Of a stretch of DNA of 64,000 bases, positions 43,444-52,775 are shown in pieces (the stretch's first letter is position 1; each line of letters opens with the position of its first letter). Made by a program: the position numbers and the translations under genes. This DNA is from Paracoccus sediminicola (GTDB lineage Bacteria; Pseudomonadota; Alphaproteobacteria; Rhodobacterales; Rhodobacteraceae), in assembly GCF_027912835.1 (NCBI RefSeq), contig NZ_CP115768.1, positions 558,001-622,000 on the forward strand. The letters run 5' to 3'. The notes under the pieces were generated by a model, which had not been told where the DNA came from, made no database searches, and was given only the letters and a program-made list of their open reading frames with translations.

Positions 43444-45375
43444 ATGTTCCAGAAAATCCTGATCGCCAATCGCGGCGAGATCGCCTGCCGTGTCATCGAC
43501 ACATGCCGCCGTCTCGGCGTGGCCACCGTTGCGGTCTATTCCGATGCCGACCGCGATGCGCGCCATGTCGCCATGTCCGACGAGGCCGTGCATCTGGGCG
43601 GCCCCGCGCCTGCCGACAGCTATCTGCGCGGCGATGCGATCATCCGCGCCGCGCAGGAGACCGGCGCGCAGGCGATCCATCCCGGCTATGGGTTCCTGTC
43701 CGAGAACCCCGATTTCGTCGATGCGGTCGAGGCCGCGGGGCTGGTCTTTGTCGGCCCCTCGGCCAAAGCGATCCGGGCCATGGGGCTGAAGGATGCGGCG
43801 AAGAAGCTGATGGAGGAGGCTGGCGTGCCGGTCGTGCCCGGCTATCATGGCAGCAATCAGGACGCCGATCATCTGGCGCGGCAGGCCGAGAAAATCGGCT
43901 ATCCGGTGCTGATCAAGGCCGTGGCGGGCGGCGGCGGCAAGGGGATGCGCCGCGTGGACGATGCCAAGGATTTCGCCGACGCGCTCGCCTCGGCGCAGGG
44001 CGAGGCGAAGACCGCCTTCGGCAATCCCGACGTGCTGATCGAGAAATATATTCTTCAGCCCCGCCATATCGAAGTGCAGGTCTTCGGCGATGGCACCCGC
44101 GCCGTGCATCTGTTCGAACGCGACTGTTCCCTGCAACGCCGCCACCAGAAGGTGATCGAGGAAGCCCCCGCCCCCGACATGCCGGAAAATGTCCGCAAGG
44201 TGATGGGCGATGCCGCCGTCCGCGCGGCCGAGGCGATCAGCTACAAGGGCGCGGGGACCATCGAATTCATCGTCGACGGCGCGGACGGGCTGCGCGAGGA
44301 CGGGTTCTGGTTCATGGAGATGAACACGCGGCTTCAGGTCGAGCATCCGGTGACCGAGCTCATCACCGGGGTCGATCTGGTCGAATGGCAGCTGCGCGTC
44401 GCCAGCGGCGAGGATCTGCCCGCGCGGCAGGAGGATCTGAGCATCACCGGCCATGCCTTCGAGGCGCGGCTTTATGCCGAGGATGTCCCGGCGGGGTTCC
44501 TGCCCGCGACCGGAACTCTGGCGCATCTGCAATTCCCCGATCACGCGCGGACCGAAACCGGGGTGCGCCCCGGCGACACGATCTCGCCCTGGTACGACCC
44601 GATGATCGCGAAGATCGTGACCTATGGCCCGACCCGCGCGATTGCGCTGCGGGCGCTCGAAACCGCGCTGATCGACACCGAGGTCGCGGGCAGCGTCACC
44701 AATCTGGAATTCCTCATCGCGCTGACCCGGCATCAGGGGTTCCGCGAGGGCGAGGTCGATACCGGGCTGATCGAACGCGATCTGGACGATCTGATCGCCG
44801 AGGCCGAACCCGACCGCCGCACGCTGGCGCTCGGCGCGTTGGGTGTCGCCGGTCTGGACGATCCCGAGACCCGCGCCGGCATGACCCTGTGGCAGCCTTT
44901 GCGCCGCACGGTGATGTGGGAGGGCGGCGAGGCCGTGATCGAGGCGCTGGGGCCGGGTCGGGCGCAGGTGACGCTGGACGGGGCCACGCATGAGGTCACT
45001 CAGCAGAGCGGCCGCTGGTGGGTGGATGGCAGCCCGCGCCGCTCGCGCGTGGTGCGCCACGGCGCCGGGGTCAGCGTGTTCGGCGGGCGCTCGGTCACGT
45101 TGAAACCGCTCGATCCGCTGGACGTCGCAGGCGAAGAGGCGGGCGATGCGCTGACGCTGTCGCCCATGCCCGGCCAGGTCAAGGCGGTGTTCGTCGAGGC
45201 CGGTCAGCAGGTCGCGGCGGGCGACCGGCTGGCGGTGCTGGAGGCGATGAAGATGGAACATACGCTGACCGCCGCCCGCGACGGGGTGGTGGCCGAGGTT
45301 CTGGCCGCCGCCGGCGATCAGGTCGAGGCCGGCGCGGCGCTGATCCGGCTGGAAGAGGAAGAGGAGGCGGCATGA
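43444..45375 (+). CDS. mccA: Methylcrotonyl-CoA carboxylase alpha subunit (biotin carboxylase + biotin carrier)
   Basis: A 643-residue biotin-dependent subunit. Residues 1-450 are biotin carboxylase: KILIANRGEIACRVIDTCRR at the start, the ATP-grasp glycine loop KAVAGGGGKGMRRV, and FMEMNTRLQVEHPVTE. A linker follows, then the C-terminal biotinyl domain with AMKM and biotinyl Lys603. It carboxylates biotin with bicarbonate and ATP and hands the carboxyl group to MccB. The start at 43444 has CACAGGAGCCGCC upstream. The open frame extends much further back, but only across the macro gene. It overlaps the lyase gene by ATGA. Confidence 0.96.
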   Translation: MFQKILIANRGEIACRVIDTCRRLGVATVAVYSDADRDARHVAMSDEAVHLGGPAPADSYLRGDAIIRAAQETGAQAIHPGYGFLSENPDFVDAVEAAGLVFVGPSAKAIRAMGLKDAAKKLMEEAGVPVVPGYHGSNQDADHLARQAEKIGYPVLIKAVAGGGGKGMRRVDDAKDFADALASAQGEAKTAFGNPDVLIEKYILQPRHIEVQVFGDGTRAVHLFERDCSLQRRHQKVIEEAPAPDMPENVRKVMGDAAVRAAEAISYKGAGTIEFIVDGADGLREDGFWFMEMNTRLQVEHPVTELITGVDLVEWQLRVASGEDLPARQEDLSITGHAFEARLYAEDVPAGFLPATGTLAHLQFPDHARTETGVRPGDTISPWYDPMIAKIVTYGPTRAIALRALETALIDTEVAGSVTNLEFLIALTRHQGFREGEVDTGLIERDLDDLIAEAEPDRRTLALGALGVAGLDDPETRAGMTLWQPLRRTVMWEGGEAVIEALGPGRAQVTLDGATHEVTQQSGRWWVDGSPRRSRVVRHGAGVSVFGGRSVTLKPLDPLDVAGEEAGDALTLSPMPGQVKAVFVEAGQQVAAGDRLAVLEAMKMEHTLTAARDGVVAEVLAAAGDQVEAGAALIRLEEEEEAA

Positions 45376-46235
45376 GCGGTCCGGTCGAGATCTTCGAGAT
45401 GGGCCCGCGTGACGGCTTGCAGAACGAAAAGCGGCTGATCCCCACCGAAGACAAGATCGCGCTTGTGGACATGCTGTCCGGCGCGGGGTTCCGGCGGATC
45501 GAGGTCACCAGCTTCGTCAGCCCGAAATGGGTGCCGCAGATGGGCGATGCCGCGCAGGTCATGGCCGGGATCGCGCGGGCGAACGGGGTCAGCTATGCGG
45601 TGCTGACGCCGAACATCAGGGGCTATGAGGGCGCGCGGGCCGCGCAGGCCGACGAGGTGGCGGTCTTCGCCTCGGCCTCGGAAGGGTTCAGCAAGGCCAA
45701 TCTCAACGCCAGCATTGCCGAAAGTCTGGAACGATTTGTCCCGGTGGTGGAGGCCGCGAAGCAGGATGGCATCAAGGTGCGCGGCTATGTCAGCGTGGTG
45801 ACGGATTGCCCCTTTGACGGACCGACCCCGCCCGCGAATGTTGCCCGCGTGGCGGCGGCGCTGTCGGCGATGGGGTGCTATGAAGTCAGCCTCGGCGACA
45901 CGATCGGGCAGGGGCGGCCGGAAACCATCGACGCGATGCTGTCGGCGGTGTTGAACGAGGTGCCAGCGGATCGGCTGGCCGGGCATTACCACGACACGGC
46001 GGGGCGGGCCTTGCAGAATATCGATGCCAGCCTCGCGCGTGGGGTGCGGGTCTTCGACGCTGCGGTCGGCGGGCTGGGCGGTTGCCCCTATGCGCCGGGC
46101 GCCGCGGGAAATGTGGCGACCGAGAAAGTCGCCGCGCATCTCGCCTCGGCGGGGTATGAGACCGGGCTGGATATGGATGTGATCACAAAAGCCGCCGAAT
46201 TCGCGCGGCATTTGCGGCAGGGAGGAACGGCATGA
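45372..46235 (+). CDS. hmgL: Hydroxymethylglutaryl-CoA lyase
   Basis: A 287-residue TIM-barrel enzyme that splits HMG-CoA to acetoacetate and acetyl-CoA, the final step of leucine breakdown. MGPRDGLQNEKRLIPTEDKI contains the catalytic Arg-Asp. VTSFVSPKWVPQMGD follows, and the mobile-loop Cys is in GLGGCPYAPGAAGN. Its stop overlaps the hydratase start and its start overlaps the mccA stop, both as ATGA. Confidence 0.96.
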   Translation: MSGPVEIFEMGPRDGLQNEKRLIPTEDKIALVDMLSGAGFRRIEVTSFVSPKWVPQMGDAAQVMAGIARANGVSYAVLTPNIRGYEGARAAQADEVAVFASASEGFSKANLNASIAESLERFVPVVEAAKQDGIKVRGYVSVVTDCPFDGPTPPANVARVAAALSAMGCYEVSLGDTIGQGRPETIDAMLSAVLNEVPADRLAGHYHDTAGRALQNIDASLARGVRVFDAAVGGLGGCPYAPGAAGNVATEKVAAHLASAGYETGLDMDVITKAAEFARHLRQGGTA

Positions 46236-47020
46236 GCCATGAAACGATCCGCATCGAGACCGACCCGCGTGGCGTGGCGACGCTGACGCTTGCTCTGCCG
46301 GAAAAGCGCAACGCGCTTTCGGCCAAGATGCTGGAAGAGCTGACCGATGCAGCCGGCGCGCTGAGCGCGGATGACTCGGTTCGGGTAGTGATTCTCGCCG
46401 CCGATGGGCCGACTTTCTGCGCAGGGGGCGATCTGGGCTGGATGCGTCAGCAGATCGACGCCGATGCCGAGACCCGGCGGGCCGGAGCGCGGCAGCTCGC
46501 CCATATGCTGCACGCGATGAACATAATGGCCAAGCCGCTGATCGGGCGGGTGCATGGCAACGCGTTCGGTGGCGGGGTGGGCATGATGTCGGTCTGCGAC
46601 GTGGTCATCGCCGCGCGGGACGCCAAATTCGGCCTGACCGAAACGCGGCTCGGACTGATCCCGGCCACTATCGGCCCTTATGTGCTGGCCCGCATGGGCG
46701 AGGACAAGGCACGGCGCGTCTTCATGTCTGGCCGGATCTTTGACGCAGAGGAAGCGGTGACGCTGAACCTCGTCGCGCGGCTGGCGGATCCGGGCCATCT
46801 GGATGAGATGGTCGAGGCCGAGGCCGCGCCCTACATGCAATGCGCGCCGGGTGCGGTGGCCGAGGCAAAGCGGCTCGCCCGCGCTTTGGGTCCGCGCATC
46901 GACGAGGCCGTGATCGAGGATACGATCGACCGGCTGATCGCCATGTGGGACGGTAAAGAGGCGCCGGAAGGCATCGCCGCGTTCTTCGACAAGCGAAAGC
47001 CGGGTTGGCAGCAGGGCTGA
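46232..47020 (+). CDS. liuC: Methylglutaconyl-CoA hydratase (LiuC-type enoyl-CoA hydratase)
   Basis: A 262-residue crotonase. CAGGDLGWMR (63-72) and GNAFGGGVGMMSVCD (109-123) form the oxyanion hole. Glu137 in FGLTETRLGLIPATIGPYV matches the second catalytic Glu, and this TETRLGLIPATI string is characteristic of LiuC. The first Glu position is Gly, as I recall for this clade. It hydrates 3-methylglutaconyl-CoA to HMG-CoA between MccAB and HMG-CoA lyase. It is the last gene of the liu operon. Confidence 0.92.
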   Translation: MSHETIRIETDPRGVATLTLALPEKRNALSAKMLEELTDAAGALSADDSVRVVILAADGPTFCAGGDLGWMRQQIDADAETRRAGARQLAHMLHAMNIMAKPLIGRVHGNAFGGGVGMMSVCDVVIAARDAKFGLTETRLGLIPATIGPYVLARMGEDKARRVFMSGRIFDAEEAVTLNLVARLADPGHLDEMVEAEAAPYMQCAPGAVAEAKRLARALGPRIDEAVIEDTIDRLIAMWDGKEAPEGIAAFFDKRKPGWQQG

Positions 47021-47151
47021 ACAGGCCCCGCACCAATATGAAGAATGCATGAAAACGCGCCGCAAGCGTAGGTTTTTCGCGCCTGTGGGGTTGAACTCGG
47101 CGGCGGCGGGCTTTCATCGGAACCGACTCCATGGCGTGCGAGAGGTTGACG

Positions 47152-48162
47152 ATGAAGGCGTTCATGATGACCGGCTATGGCGGCCCGGAGAAATCCGGGC
47201 TGCAAGAGATCGACAGGCCCCGGCCCGGACCGGACGAGCTTTTGATCAAGGTTCATGCGGCGGGGCTGAACCCGGTGGATTACAAGATCCGCGGGGGCGA
47301 TCTGAAGGCCATTCAGCGCTACAAACTGCCTGCGGTGATGGGGAACGAAGTTTCCGGCATCGTCGAGGCTGCGGGCGCGCGGGTGACGCAGTTCGCCCCC
47401 GGCGACCGGGTCTTTGCGCGGATGCCGAAGGACCGGATGGGAGCATTCGCGGAATATGCGGTGGTGCCGCAGGATCTGCTGGCCCGCGTCCCGGATCGGC
47501 TGGATCTGGTGACTGCCGCCGGTGTGCCCCTGGCCGGGCTGACGGCGCTTCAGGCCCTGCGCGACGAAATCGGGCTCGGGCCCGGCAGTCGCGTCTTCAT
47601 CTCTGCCGGTGCGGGCGGGGTCGGCACCTTCGCCATCCAGATCGCGAAATGGCTTGGCGCCGAGGTGACGACGACCGCCTCGCCGCGTGGGAGGGAGCTG
47701 GTCGAGCGTCTCGGGGCGGACCATGTGATCGATTATACGCAAGAGCAGTTTCAGGACAGATTGAGCGACATGGACGGGGCCCTGGATCTGCTGGGCGGCG
47801 CGGCGCTGGAGGCGAGTTTCGGCGTGGTCAGGCCGGGCGGAAAAGTGGTCTCGGTCTCGGGGCTGCCCGAGCCAGATACGGCCCGCAAGGATCTGGGTTT
47901 CGGGCCGATGATGACCGGGGTTTTCTGGTTCATTTCCCGAAAGCTGCGTCAGCAAGCTCGAAAACATGGGGTGCGCTACCGCTTTCTTTTCATGCATCCG
48001 AGCGGGCCGGAACTGGCCGAGCTCGCCGCGCTGATCGAGGCCGGGAGGCTGAGCCCGGTCGTGGACCGGGTTTTCCCCTTCGCCGAGATGTCGGAGGCGA
48101 TGGCCTATCTTGAATCCGGGCGCGCCAAGGGGAAGGTGATCGTGAGGATGGATGCCGCTTAG
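47152..48162 (+). CDS. Zinc-independent MDR-family quinone/NADPH oxidoreductase
   Basis: A 336-residue medium-chain dehydrogenase/reductase. The N-terminal catalytic domain includes LIKVHAAGLNPVDYKIRGGD and VMGNEVSGIVEAAGA. The Rossmann motif is ISAGAGGVGTFAIQIAKWLG near residues 158-177. The structural and catalytic zinc cysteines of alcohol dehydrogenases are absent, so it is probably an NADPH:quinone reductase or enone reductase. The start at 47152 has GAGAGG 8 bases upstream. An in-frame ATG at 47131 is possible. It stands 131 bases after liuC in the same direction, and co-transcription is uncertain. Confidence 0.87.
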   Translation: MKAFMMTGYGGPEKSGLQEIDRPRPGPDELLIKVHAAGLNPVDYKIRGGDLKAIQRYKLPAVMGNEVSGIVEAAGARVTQFAPGDRVFARMPKDRMGAFAEYAVVPQDLLARVPDRLDLVTAAGVPLAGLTALQALRDEIGLGPGSRVFISAGAGGVGTFAIQIAKWLGAEVTTTASPRGRELVERLGADHVIDYTQEQFQDRLSDMDGALDLLGGAALEASFGVVRPGGKVVSVSGLPEPDTARKDLGFGPMMTGVFWFISRKLRQQARKHGVRYRFLFMHPSGPELAELAALIEAGRLSPVVDRVFPFAEMSEAMAYLESGRAKGKVIVRMDAA

Positions 48163-48313
48163 GTGCGGCACGGGGCCTGTCCGGCCGTCGGGCGGGCACC
48201 GCAGGCCAAACGCCGCAAACCCCCGGCGGGCCGCAGCGTGATCAACCCTTGCAGCGTTGCGCGTATCTCGCGCTGCGTGTATCAGATCGCGAAACGAGCA
48301 GAGAGGATTTGCG

Positions 48314-49576
48314 ATGCGCAGGGTTGTTGTCACGGGGCTGGGAATGGTCACGCCGCTGGCGTCCGGGGTCGAGGCGACGTGGGAACGTCTGCTGGACGGC
48401 CAATCCGGCGCCGGGCCGATCACCCGCTTCGACGCTGAGAACGTGACGACCAAATATGCCTGCGAAATTCCGGTCGGCGATGGCAGCGACGGCACATTCA
48501 ACCCCGATGACTGGATGGCCGCGAAAGAGCGCCGCAAGGTCGATGATTTCATCCTCTACGGCATGGCCGCCGCCACGCAAGCGGTGCAGGATGCGGGCTG
48601 GGAGGATATATCCGACGACGAAAAGCTGCGCACCGGGGTGATGATCGGTTCTGGCATCGGCGGGCTGACCTCGATCGCCGAAACCGCCGTGCTGATCAAA
48701 GAGCGCGGGCCGAAGCGGGTCAGCCCCTTCTTCATTCCGGGCGCGCTGATCAACCTGATCTCGGGTCAGGTCTCGATCCGTTTCGGCTTCAAGGGTCCGA
48801 ACCATTCCGTGGTGACGGCCTGTTCCACCGGGGCACATGCGATTGGCGACGCGGCGCGGCTGATCATGCTGGGCGATGCCGATGTGATGGTCGCGGGCGG
48901 CGCCGAATCCCCGATCAGCGAGATCGGGATCGCCGGGTTCAACGCCTGCAAGGCGCTGTCGACCAAGCGGGCCGACGACCCCAAGGCCGCAAGCCGCCCC
49001 TATGACGCGGATCGCGACGGCTTCGTGATGGGCGAGGGCGCGGGCTGTGTCGTGCTGGAGGAATACGAACACGCCAAGGCTCGCGGTGCAAAGATCTATG
49101 CCGAGGTGCTGGGTTACGGGCTTTCGGGTGACGCCTATCACATCACCGCCCCGTCCGAGGATGGCGATGGGGGTTTCCGCGCCATGCAGGCGGCGCTGAA
49201 GAATGGCGGGCTGGAACCCGCCGATATCGATTATGTGAACGCGCATGGCACCTCGACCATGGCAGATACGATCGAGCTGGGCGCAGTCGAGCGTCTGCTG
49301 GGGGATCACGCCAAGGATGTGACCATGTCATCGACCAAGTCGAGCATCGGGCATCTGCTGGGGGCCGCAGGCGCTGTCGAGGCGATTTTCTGCATCCTCG
49401 CCGTGCGCGACCAGATTGCGCCGCCGACGATCAACCTTGATGCGCCGGCGGTCGAGCCCAAGCTCGACCTCGCCGCCAATGCCGCCGTGCGCCGCAAGAT
49501 CGACGTGGCGCTGTCCAACAGCTTCGGGTTCGGCGGCACCAATGCCTGCCTGATCGTGGGGAAGGTCCGCGACTGA
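48314..49576 (+). CDS. fabF: Beta-ketoacyl-ACP synthase II
   Basis: A 420-residue condensing enzyme of fatty acid synthesis. It begins MRRVVVTGLGMVTPLASGVE. The catalytic triad is Cys170 (VTACSTGAHAIG), His311 (VNAHGTSTMADTIE) and His347 (KSSIGHLLGAAGAVE). The reported FabF nucleophile context is ACATGAH; here it is ACSTGAH. It elongates malonyl-ACP with acyl-ACP in the cytoplasm. mltG follows after 1 base, a gene order common in proteobacteria. The usual upstream fabG-acpP pair is not adjacent, since an oxidoreductase gene lies there. Confidence 0.96.
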   Translation: MRRVVVTGLGMVTPLASGVEATWERLLDGQSGAGPITRFDAENVTTKYACEIPVGDGSDGTFNPDDWMAAKERRKVDDFILYGMAAATQAVQDAGWEDISDDEKLRTGVMIGSGIGGLTSIAETAVLIKERGPKRVSPFFIPGALINLISGQVSIRFGFKGPNHSVVTACSTGAHAIGDAARLIMLGDADVMVAGGAESPISEIGIAGFNACKALSTKRADDPKAASRPYDADRDGFVMGEGAGCVVLEEYEHAKARGAKIYAEVLGYGLSGDAYHITAPSEDGDGGFRAMQAALKNGGLEPADIDYVNAHGTSTMADTIELGAVERLLGDHAKDVTMSSTKSSIGHLLGAAGAVEAIFCILAVRDQIAPPTINLDAPAVEPKLDLAANAAVRRKIDVALSNSFGFGGTNACLIVGKVRD

Positions 49577-49577
49577 C

Positions 49578-50747
49578 ATGTGGAAGAATATCGTATCGAC
49601 ATTCCTGACTCTGGCGATCTTTCTGCTGATCGGCGCCGCGGCGATGATCGCCTGGGGCAAGGCGCAATATTCCGGCTCCGGCCCGAGCGAGGTCGCGCAA
49701 TGCGTGCAGGTGGCGCGGGGGGCCAGCCTGTCGGCGGTGAGCAAGCAGCTCGAAGAGCAGGGGGCAATCTCCAACGCCTATATCTTCCGCGCCGGCGCCG
49801 ATGCCGAGGGAAAGTCGCGTGAGCTGAAATTCGGCTCTTACCTGGTGCAGCCCGAGGCGAGCATGTCCGACATCGTGGGCATCATCACCGAAGGCGGGCC
49901 GTCCACCTGCGGGACCGAGGTGATCTATCGCATCGGCGTTCGCGCCGACTCGGTGATCCTGCGCGACATCGATCCCGAAACGGGCAATTACGAAGAGCGC
50001 GTGCAGTATAACCCCGCCGATGAGGCCAAGCCCGAGCCCATCGCCAATGCCGAGAACCAGCCCGATGCGCGGCTGCGCGTCGCGGTGGCCGAAGGCGTCA
50101 CCAGCTGGCAGGTGGTCGAGGGGCTGAAACGCGCCGACTTCCTGACCGGCGAGGTTGCGGAAATCCCGGCCGAAGGCACCCTCGCGCCAGACAGCTACGA
50201 GGTGTCCAGCGGGCAGGACCGCGCGGAATTGCTGGCTCAGATGGCGGCGCGACAGAGCACGATCCTTGCGAATGCGTGGGAGGCGCGGCCCTTTGGCCTG
50301 CCCTATGAGAGCCCGGAAGAAGCGCTCATCATGGCCTCCATTGTGGAAAAGGAAACCGGACAGCCCGAAGAGCGTCCGCAAGTCGCGAGCGTCTTCGTGA
50401 ACCGGCTGGAACAGGGGATGCGGCTGCAAACCGACCCGACTGTGATCTATGGCGTGACCGAGGGGCGCGGCGTGCTTGATCGGGGTCTTCGCCGGTCCGA
50501 GCTGGACACGCGCACCGACTGGAACACCTATCAGATCGACGGGTTGCCGCCGACGCCGATTGCCAATCCGGGCCGCGCCGCAATCGAGGCCGCGCTGAAC
50601 CCGGCTGAGACCGATTTTATCTATTTCGTCGCGGACGGCACGGGCGGGCACGCCTTCGCCCGCACTTTGGACGAACATAACGCCAATGTCGCCCGCTGGC
50701 GCGAGATCGAGGCCGAGCGCGCCGAGGCGGAGAACGCCGAAGGCTGA
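49578..50747 (+). CDS. mltG: Endolytic peptidoglycan transglycosylase MltG (YceG)
   Basis: A 389-residue membrane-anchored lytic transglycosylase. One N-terminal helix (TFLTLAIFLLIGAAAMIAWG) is followed by a LysM-like subdomain and the YceG catalytic domain. Glu257 in IMASIVEKETG is the catalytic acid, and RLQTDPTVIYGV and YNTY-like WNTYQIDGLPPTPIANPG complete the family signature. It cuts nascent glycan strands in the periplasm and so sets their length. It is transcribed with fabF. An insert of about 50 residues near 125-160 makes it longer than E. coli MltG (340). Confidence 0.95.
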   Translation: MWKNIVSTFLTLAIFLLIGAAAMIAWGKAQYSGSGPSEVAQCVQVARGASLSAVSKQLEEQGAISNAYIFRAGADAEGKSRELKFGSYLVQPEASMSDIVGIITEGGPSTCGTEVIYRIGVRADSVILRDIDPETGNYEERVQYNPADEAKPEPIANAENQPDARLRVAVAEGVTSWQVVEGLKRADFLTGEVAEIPAEGTLAPDSYEVSSGQDRAELLAQMAARQSTILANAWEARPFGLPYESPEEALIMASIVEKETGQPEERPQVASVFVNRLEQGMRLQTDPTVIYGVTEGRGVLDRGLRRSELDTRTDWNTYQIDGLPPTPIANPGRAAIEAALNPAETDFIYFVADGTGGHAFARTLDEHNANVARWREIEAERAEAENAEG

Positions 50748-50772
50748 GCCTCGCCCGCCTCTTGCAGCATCT

Positions 50773-50804
50773 GCCCCGCCCGGAACCCGGCGCGGGGGCT
50801 TTTT
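50773..50804 (+). terminator. Rho-independent terminator after fabF-mltG
   Basis: GCCCCGC pairs with GCGGGGGC (one bulged G), with an inner CCGG/CCGG stem, followed by TTTTT. It lies 26 bases after the mltG stop. Confidence 0.85.
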
Positions 50805-50854
50805 GTTGGGTCGCACATGATTTGATCCGCGCATGAATCTCAGGGAGATCAGCT

Positions 50855-51310
50855 ATGAAACTGTCCGACATGTTTTCCAACCTCGCCCGCAACGCCGAGG
50901 AATTCGAAAAGCGCCTTGCCAAATGGCAGGAGGATATGCGCGAGCGCGGCGACGATTTCGCCGATAACATGCGCAAATGGCGCGACTCTGCCGCGGAGCG
51001 GCAGGAGGAGCTGAACAAGCAGATCCAGGGCTATTTCGACGAGGCCAGTGACGAGGTAAAGGCACAGTGGAGCCAGGCCAAGGCGGATTGGGACAAGTCG
51101 GTCGAAGAGACCCGTAGCAAGGCCGAGGATATGCGCCGCAAGGCCGAGACGATGCAGGCCGAGGAAACCGCCGACTGGTACGAGGCCTACGCCGCGAACA
51201 TGGTCGCCTATGCCCAGCAGGTTCAGGAAGAAGCCAGCAAGGCCGTCGCCGAGGCCGCCGAGGCGCGGGCCAAGGCTGACGGCGCGAAGGGTGCCGCCGA
51301 TACGGTCTGA
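50855..51310 (+). CDS. Coiled-coil protein of unknown function
   Basis: A 151-residue, highly charged protein, rich in Glu, Lys, Ala and Arg, with no signal peptide, cysteine or hydrophobic helix. Residues 10-110 show near-continuous heptads (EEFEKRLAKWQEDMRERGDD, EETRSKAEDMRRKAETMQAE), and the tail is Ala/Lys-rich. It looks like an apolipoprotein-like or YtxH-like helical protein, but I cannot name a family. CAGGGAGATCAGCT precedes the ATG. It follows the mltG terminator and so probably has its own promoter. Confidence 0.75.
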   Translation: MKLSDMFSNLARNAEEFEKRLAKWQEDMRERGDDFADNMRKWRDSAAERQEELNKQIQGYFDEASDEVKAQWSQAKADWDKSVEETRSKAEDMRRKAETMQAEETADWYEAYAANMVAYAQQVQEEASKAVAEAAEARAKADGAKGAADTV

Positions 51311-51387
51311 AGCATCCTGTCCTGCGTTCGCGTTGGGCTGCGGCAGGGGAGGGCTGATGCGATGCCGTTGCCCGGTCGGCCCTGGTT

Positions 51388-51916
51388 TCAGGGCCAGACA
51401 TGCGCGATGACGAAATCGGCGCGCTCCGCTCTGCCGTCGAGCGGAAGCGCCGTGACTTCGAGGGAAAGCGCAGCGTGGCTTCGCGGCATGAGCGCGGATG
51501 TCATTTCGGCCTCAACCCGGCTCTGCCTGCGCTCGGAATCCTGTTCGCAGATCTCGTCACAGAAGGATGCTGGGAAGTTGCGGGCGCTGTAGCGCATTTC
51601 CCTGGCGGCTGCGGCGACATGCGGTAGCACCGGGAGGCCGGAGAGGGTCGGCTAGCCGGGAATGCCGCCGTCGAACATCAAGGGCCGGAGAGCGCCTATG
51701 CGGCGCTGTAGTCGCGCAAGTCATAATCCATCATCCGCTCGGCAAAGCCCATGCAATCCGCCCAGGGCAGGGCGTCCCCACCGCGCGCCATCTTCTCACG
51801 CGTGATGGCCTGGCCGGATCCGGGAACCCTGTGGACGCCGCGTCGGGAAAACTCGGCGATGAGGCTGGTCTTGCCCGCACCGGGCCCCCCGTCACGACGT
51901 GGAATTGGTCGCTCAT
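51388..51916 (-). pseudogene. Decayed AAA_28-type P-loop ATPase/kinase
   Basis: The reverse strand spans about 176 codons, the usual length of this family, but is broken. It starts MSDQFHVVTGGP, then loses one base in the Walker A (a G missing from GGPGAGKTSL near 51880). In the next frame it runs through GKTSLIAEFSRRG and MARGGDALPWADCMGFAERM to a stop after DYSAA. A third frame resumes with MFDGGIPG, a stop, then TLSGLPVLPHVAAAAREMRY, ICEQDSERRQSRVEAEMT and a family-like C-terminus (TALPLDGRAERADFVIAH). At least two frameshifts and two in-frame stops are needed to explain this, so sequencing error alone is unlikely. Confidence 0.8.
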
Positions 51917-52085
51917 GGTGCATCCTCAGCCTCGGAAAGGGAAAATGCCGCGCGGCGATCGGGACGCCGGTGGGGCGGATCAAATCAGCGTCGGATTGTC
52001 AGGGAAGAACAACACCTGACCGCACGGCAAATCCACATCCTCAGGCGAAGACGAGCGAGGTATCCGGCGCTGTTAAGCGGTGAAC
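51917..52085. other. Intergenic stretch with no recognised feature
   Basis: I see no gene, repeat or clear hairpin between the pseudogene start and tRNA-Ala. Together with the pseudogene it forms a gene-poor gap of about 775 bases starting at 51311. Confidence 0.6.
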
Positions 52086-52161
<76 letters not shown>

Positions 52162-52254
52162 ACCGGAGGTCTGCAAGGGCGCGCTGCGCCGTTGCGTGGG
52201 GGGTCTATATGGGGTCGGGTTGCGGGGCGCAAGAGGAAAATTCCGGCCGCGCGG

Positions 52255-52283
52255 AAAAAGAAAACGGGCCCGCTGGGGGCCCG
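52255..52283 (-). terminator. Rho-independent terminator after doxX
   Basis: Read on the reverse strand, CGGGCCC-CCAGC-GGGCCCG is followed by TTTTCTTTTT. It lies 25 bases past the DoxX stop. Confidence 0.9.
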
Positions 52284-52308
52284 GTTTCGGGTTGCGCTGC
52301 GGCGTCGC

Positions 52309-52707
52309 TCAGCGGTCGCGGCCGAGGCGGGCGTCGAGGCTCCACGGGCCGGGACCGGCGAACACGATATAGAGGAAGATGAAGCAATAGAGGATCGCCG
52401 CATCTCCGCCATTCAGCGCCGGAACCCAGTGCTGCGGCGCGTGTGCAAGCCAATAGGCGAAGGCCATCAGCCCCGACAGGATGAACGCCACCGGGCGCGA
52501 GAACAGCCCGAGAATCAGCAGCGCGCCGCCGATGAGCTCCAGCATGCCGGCGATCCAGAAACGCGACATGATTTCCGGGAAGGCCCGGTCGCTGGCCGGG
52601 AATCCGAGGATCTTCTGCGTGCCATGCGCCATGAAGACAATCGCCGAAACGATCCGCAGGATGCTGCGCATCTGTGGCGCCAAGGCGTTCAAGGTCTGGT
52701 ATTTCAA
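52309..52707 (-). CDS. DoxX family membrane protein
   Basis: A 132-residue protein with four hydrophobic helices. The DoxX hallmark region ILRIVSAIVFMAHGTQKILG is helix 1, ELIGGALLILGLFSRPVAFI helix 2 and FILSGLMAFAYWLAHAPQHW helix 3. DoxX proteins are small inner-membrane proteins linked to thiosulfate/quinone or redox-stress functions, mostly undefined. It lies 68 bases downstream of the FYDLN-acid gene in the same direction and ends at a strong terminator. The two may be co-transcribed. Confidence 0.9.
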   Translation of the reverse strand: MKYQTLNALAPQMRSILRIVSAIVFMAHGTQKILGFPASDRAFPEIMSRFWIAGMLELIGGALLILGLFSRPVAFILSGLMAFAYWLAHAPQHWVPALNGGDAAILYCFIFLYIVFAGPGPWSLDARLGRDR

Positions 52708-52775
52708 GAGGTTTCTCCCTGTTCTGAACCAGTTACGTCAGAACAGGGCATAAAACCAAACTGTTGCAAATGCAA

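Noticed and set aside
51498..52019. 173-codon forward ORF in the pseudogene/tRNA gap
   Set aside because: It is opposite the decayed ATPase and Arg/Gly-rich, with no ribosome binding site or family likeness.
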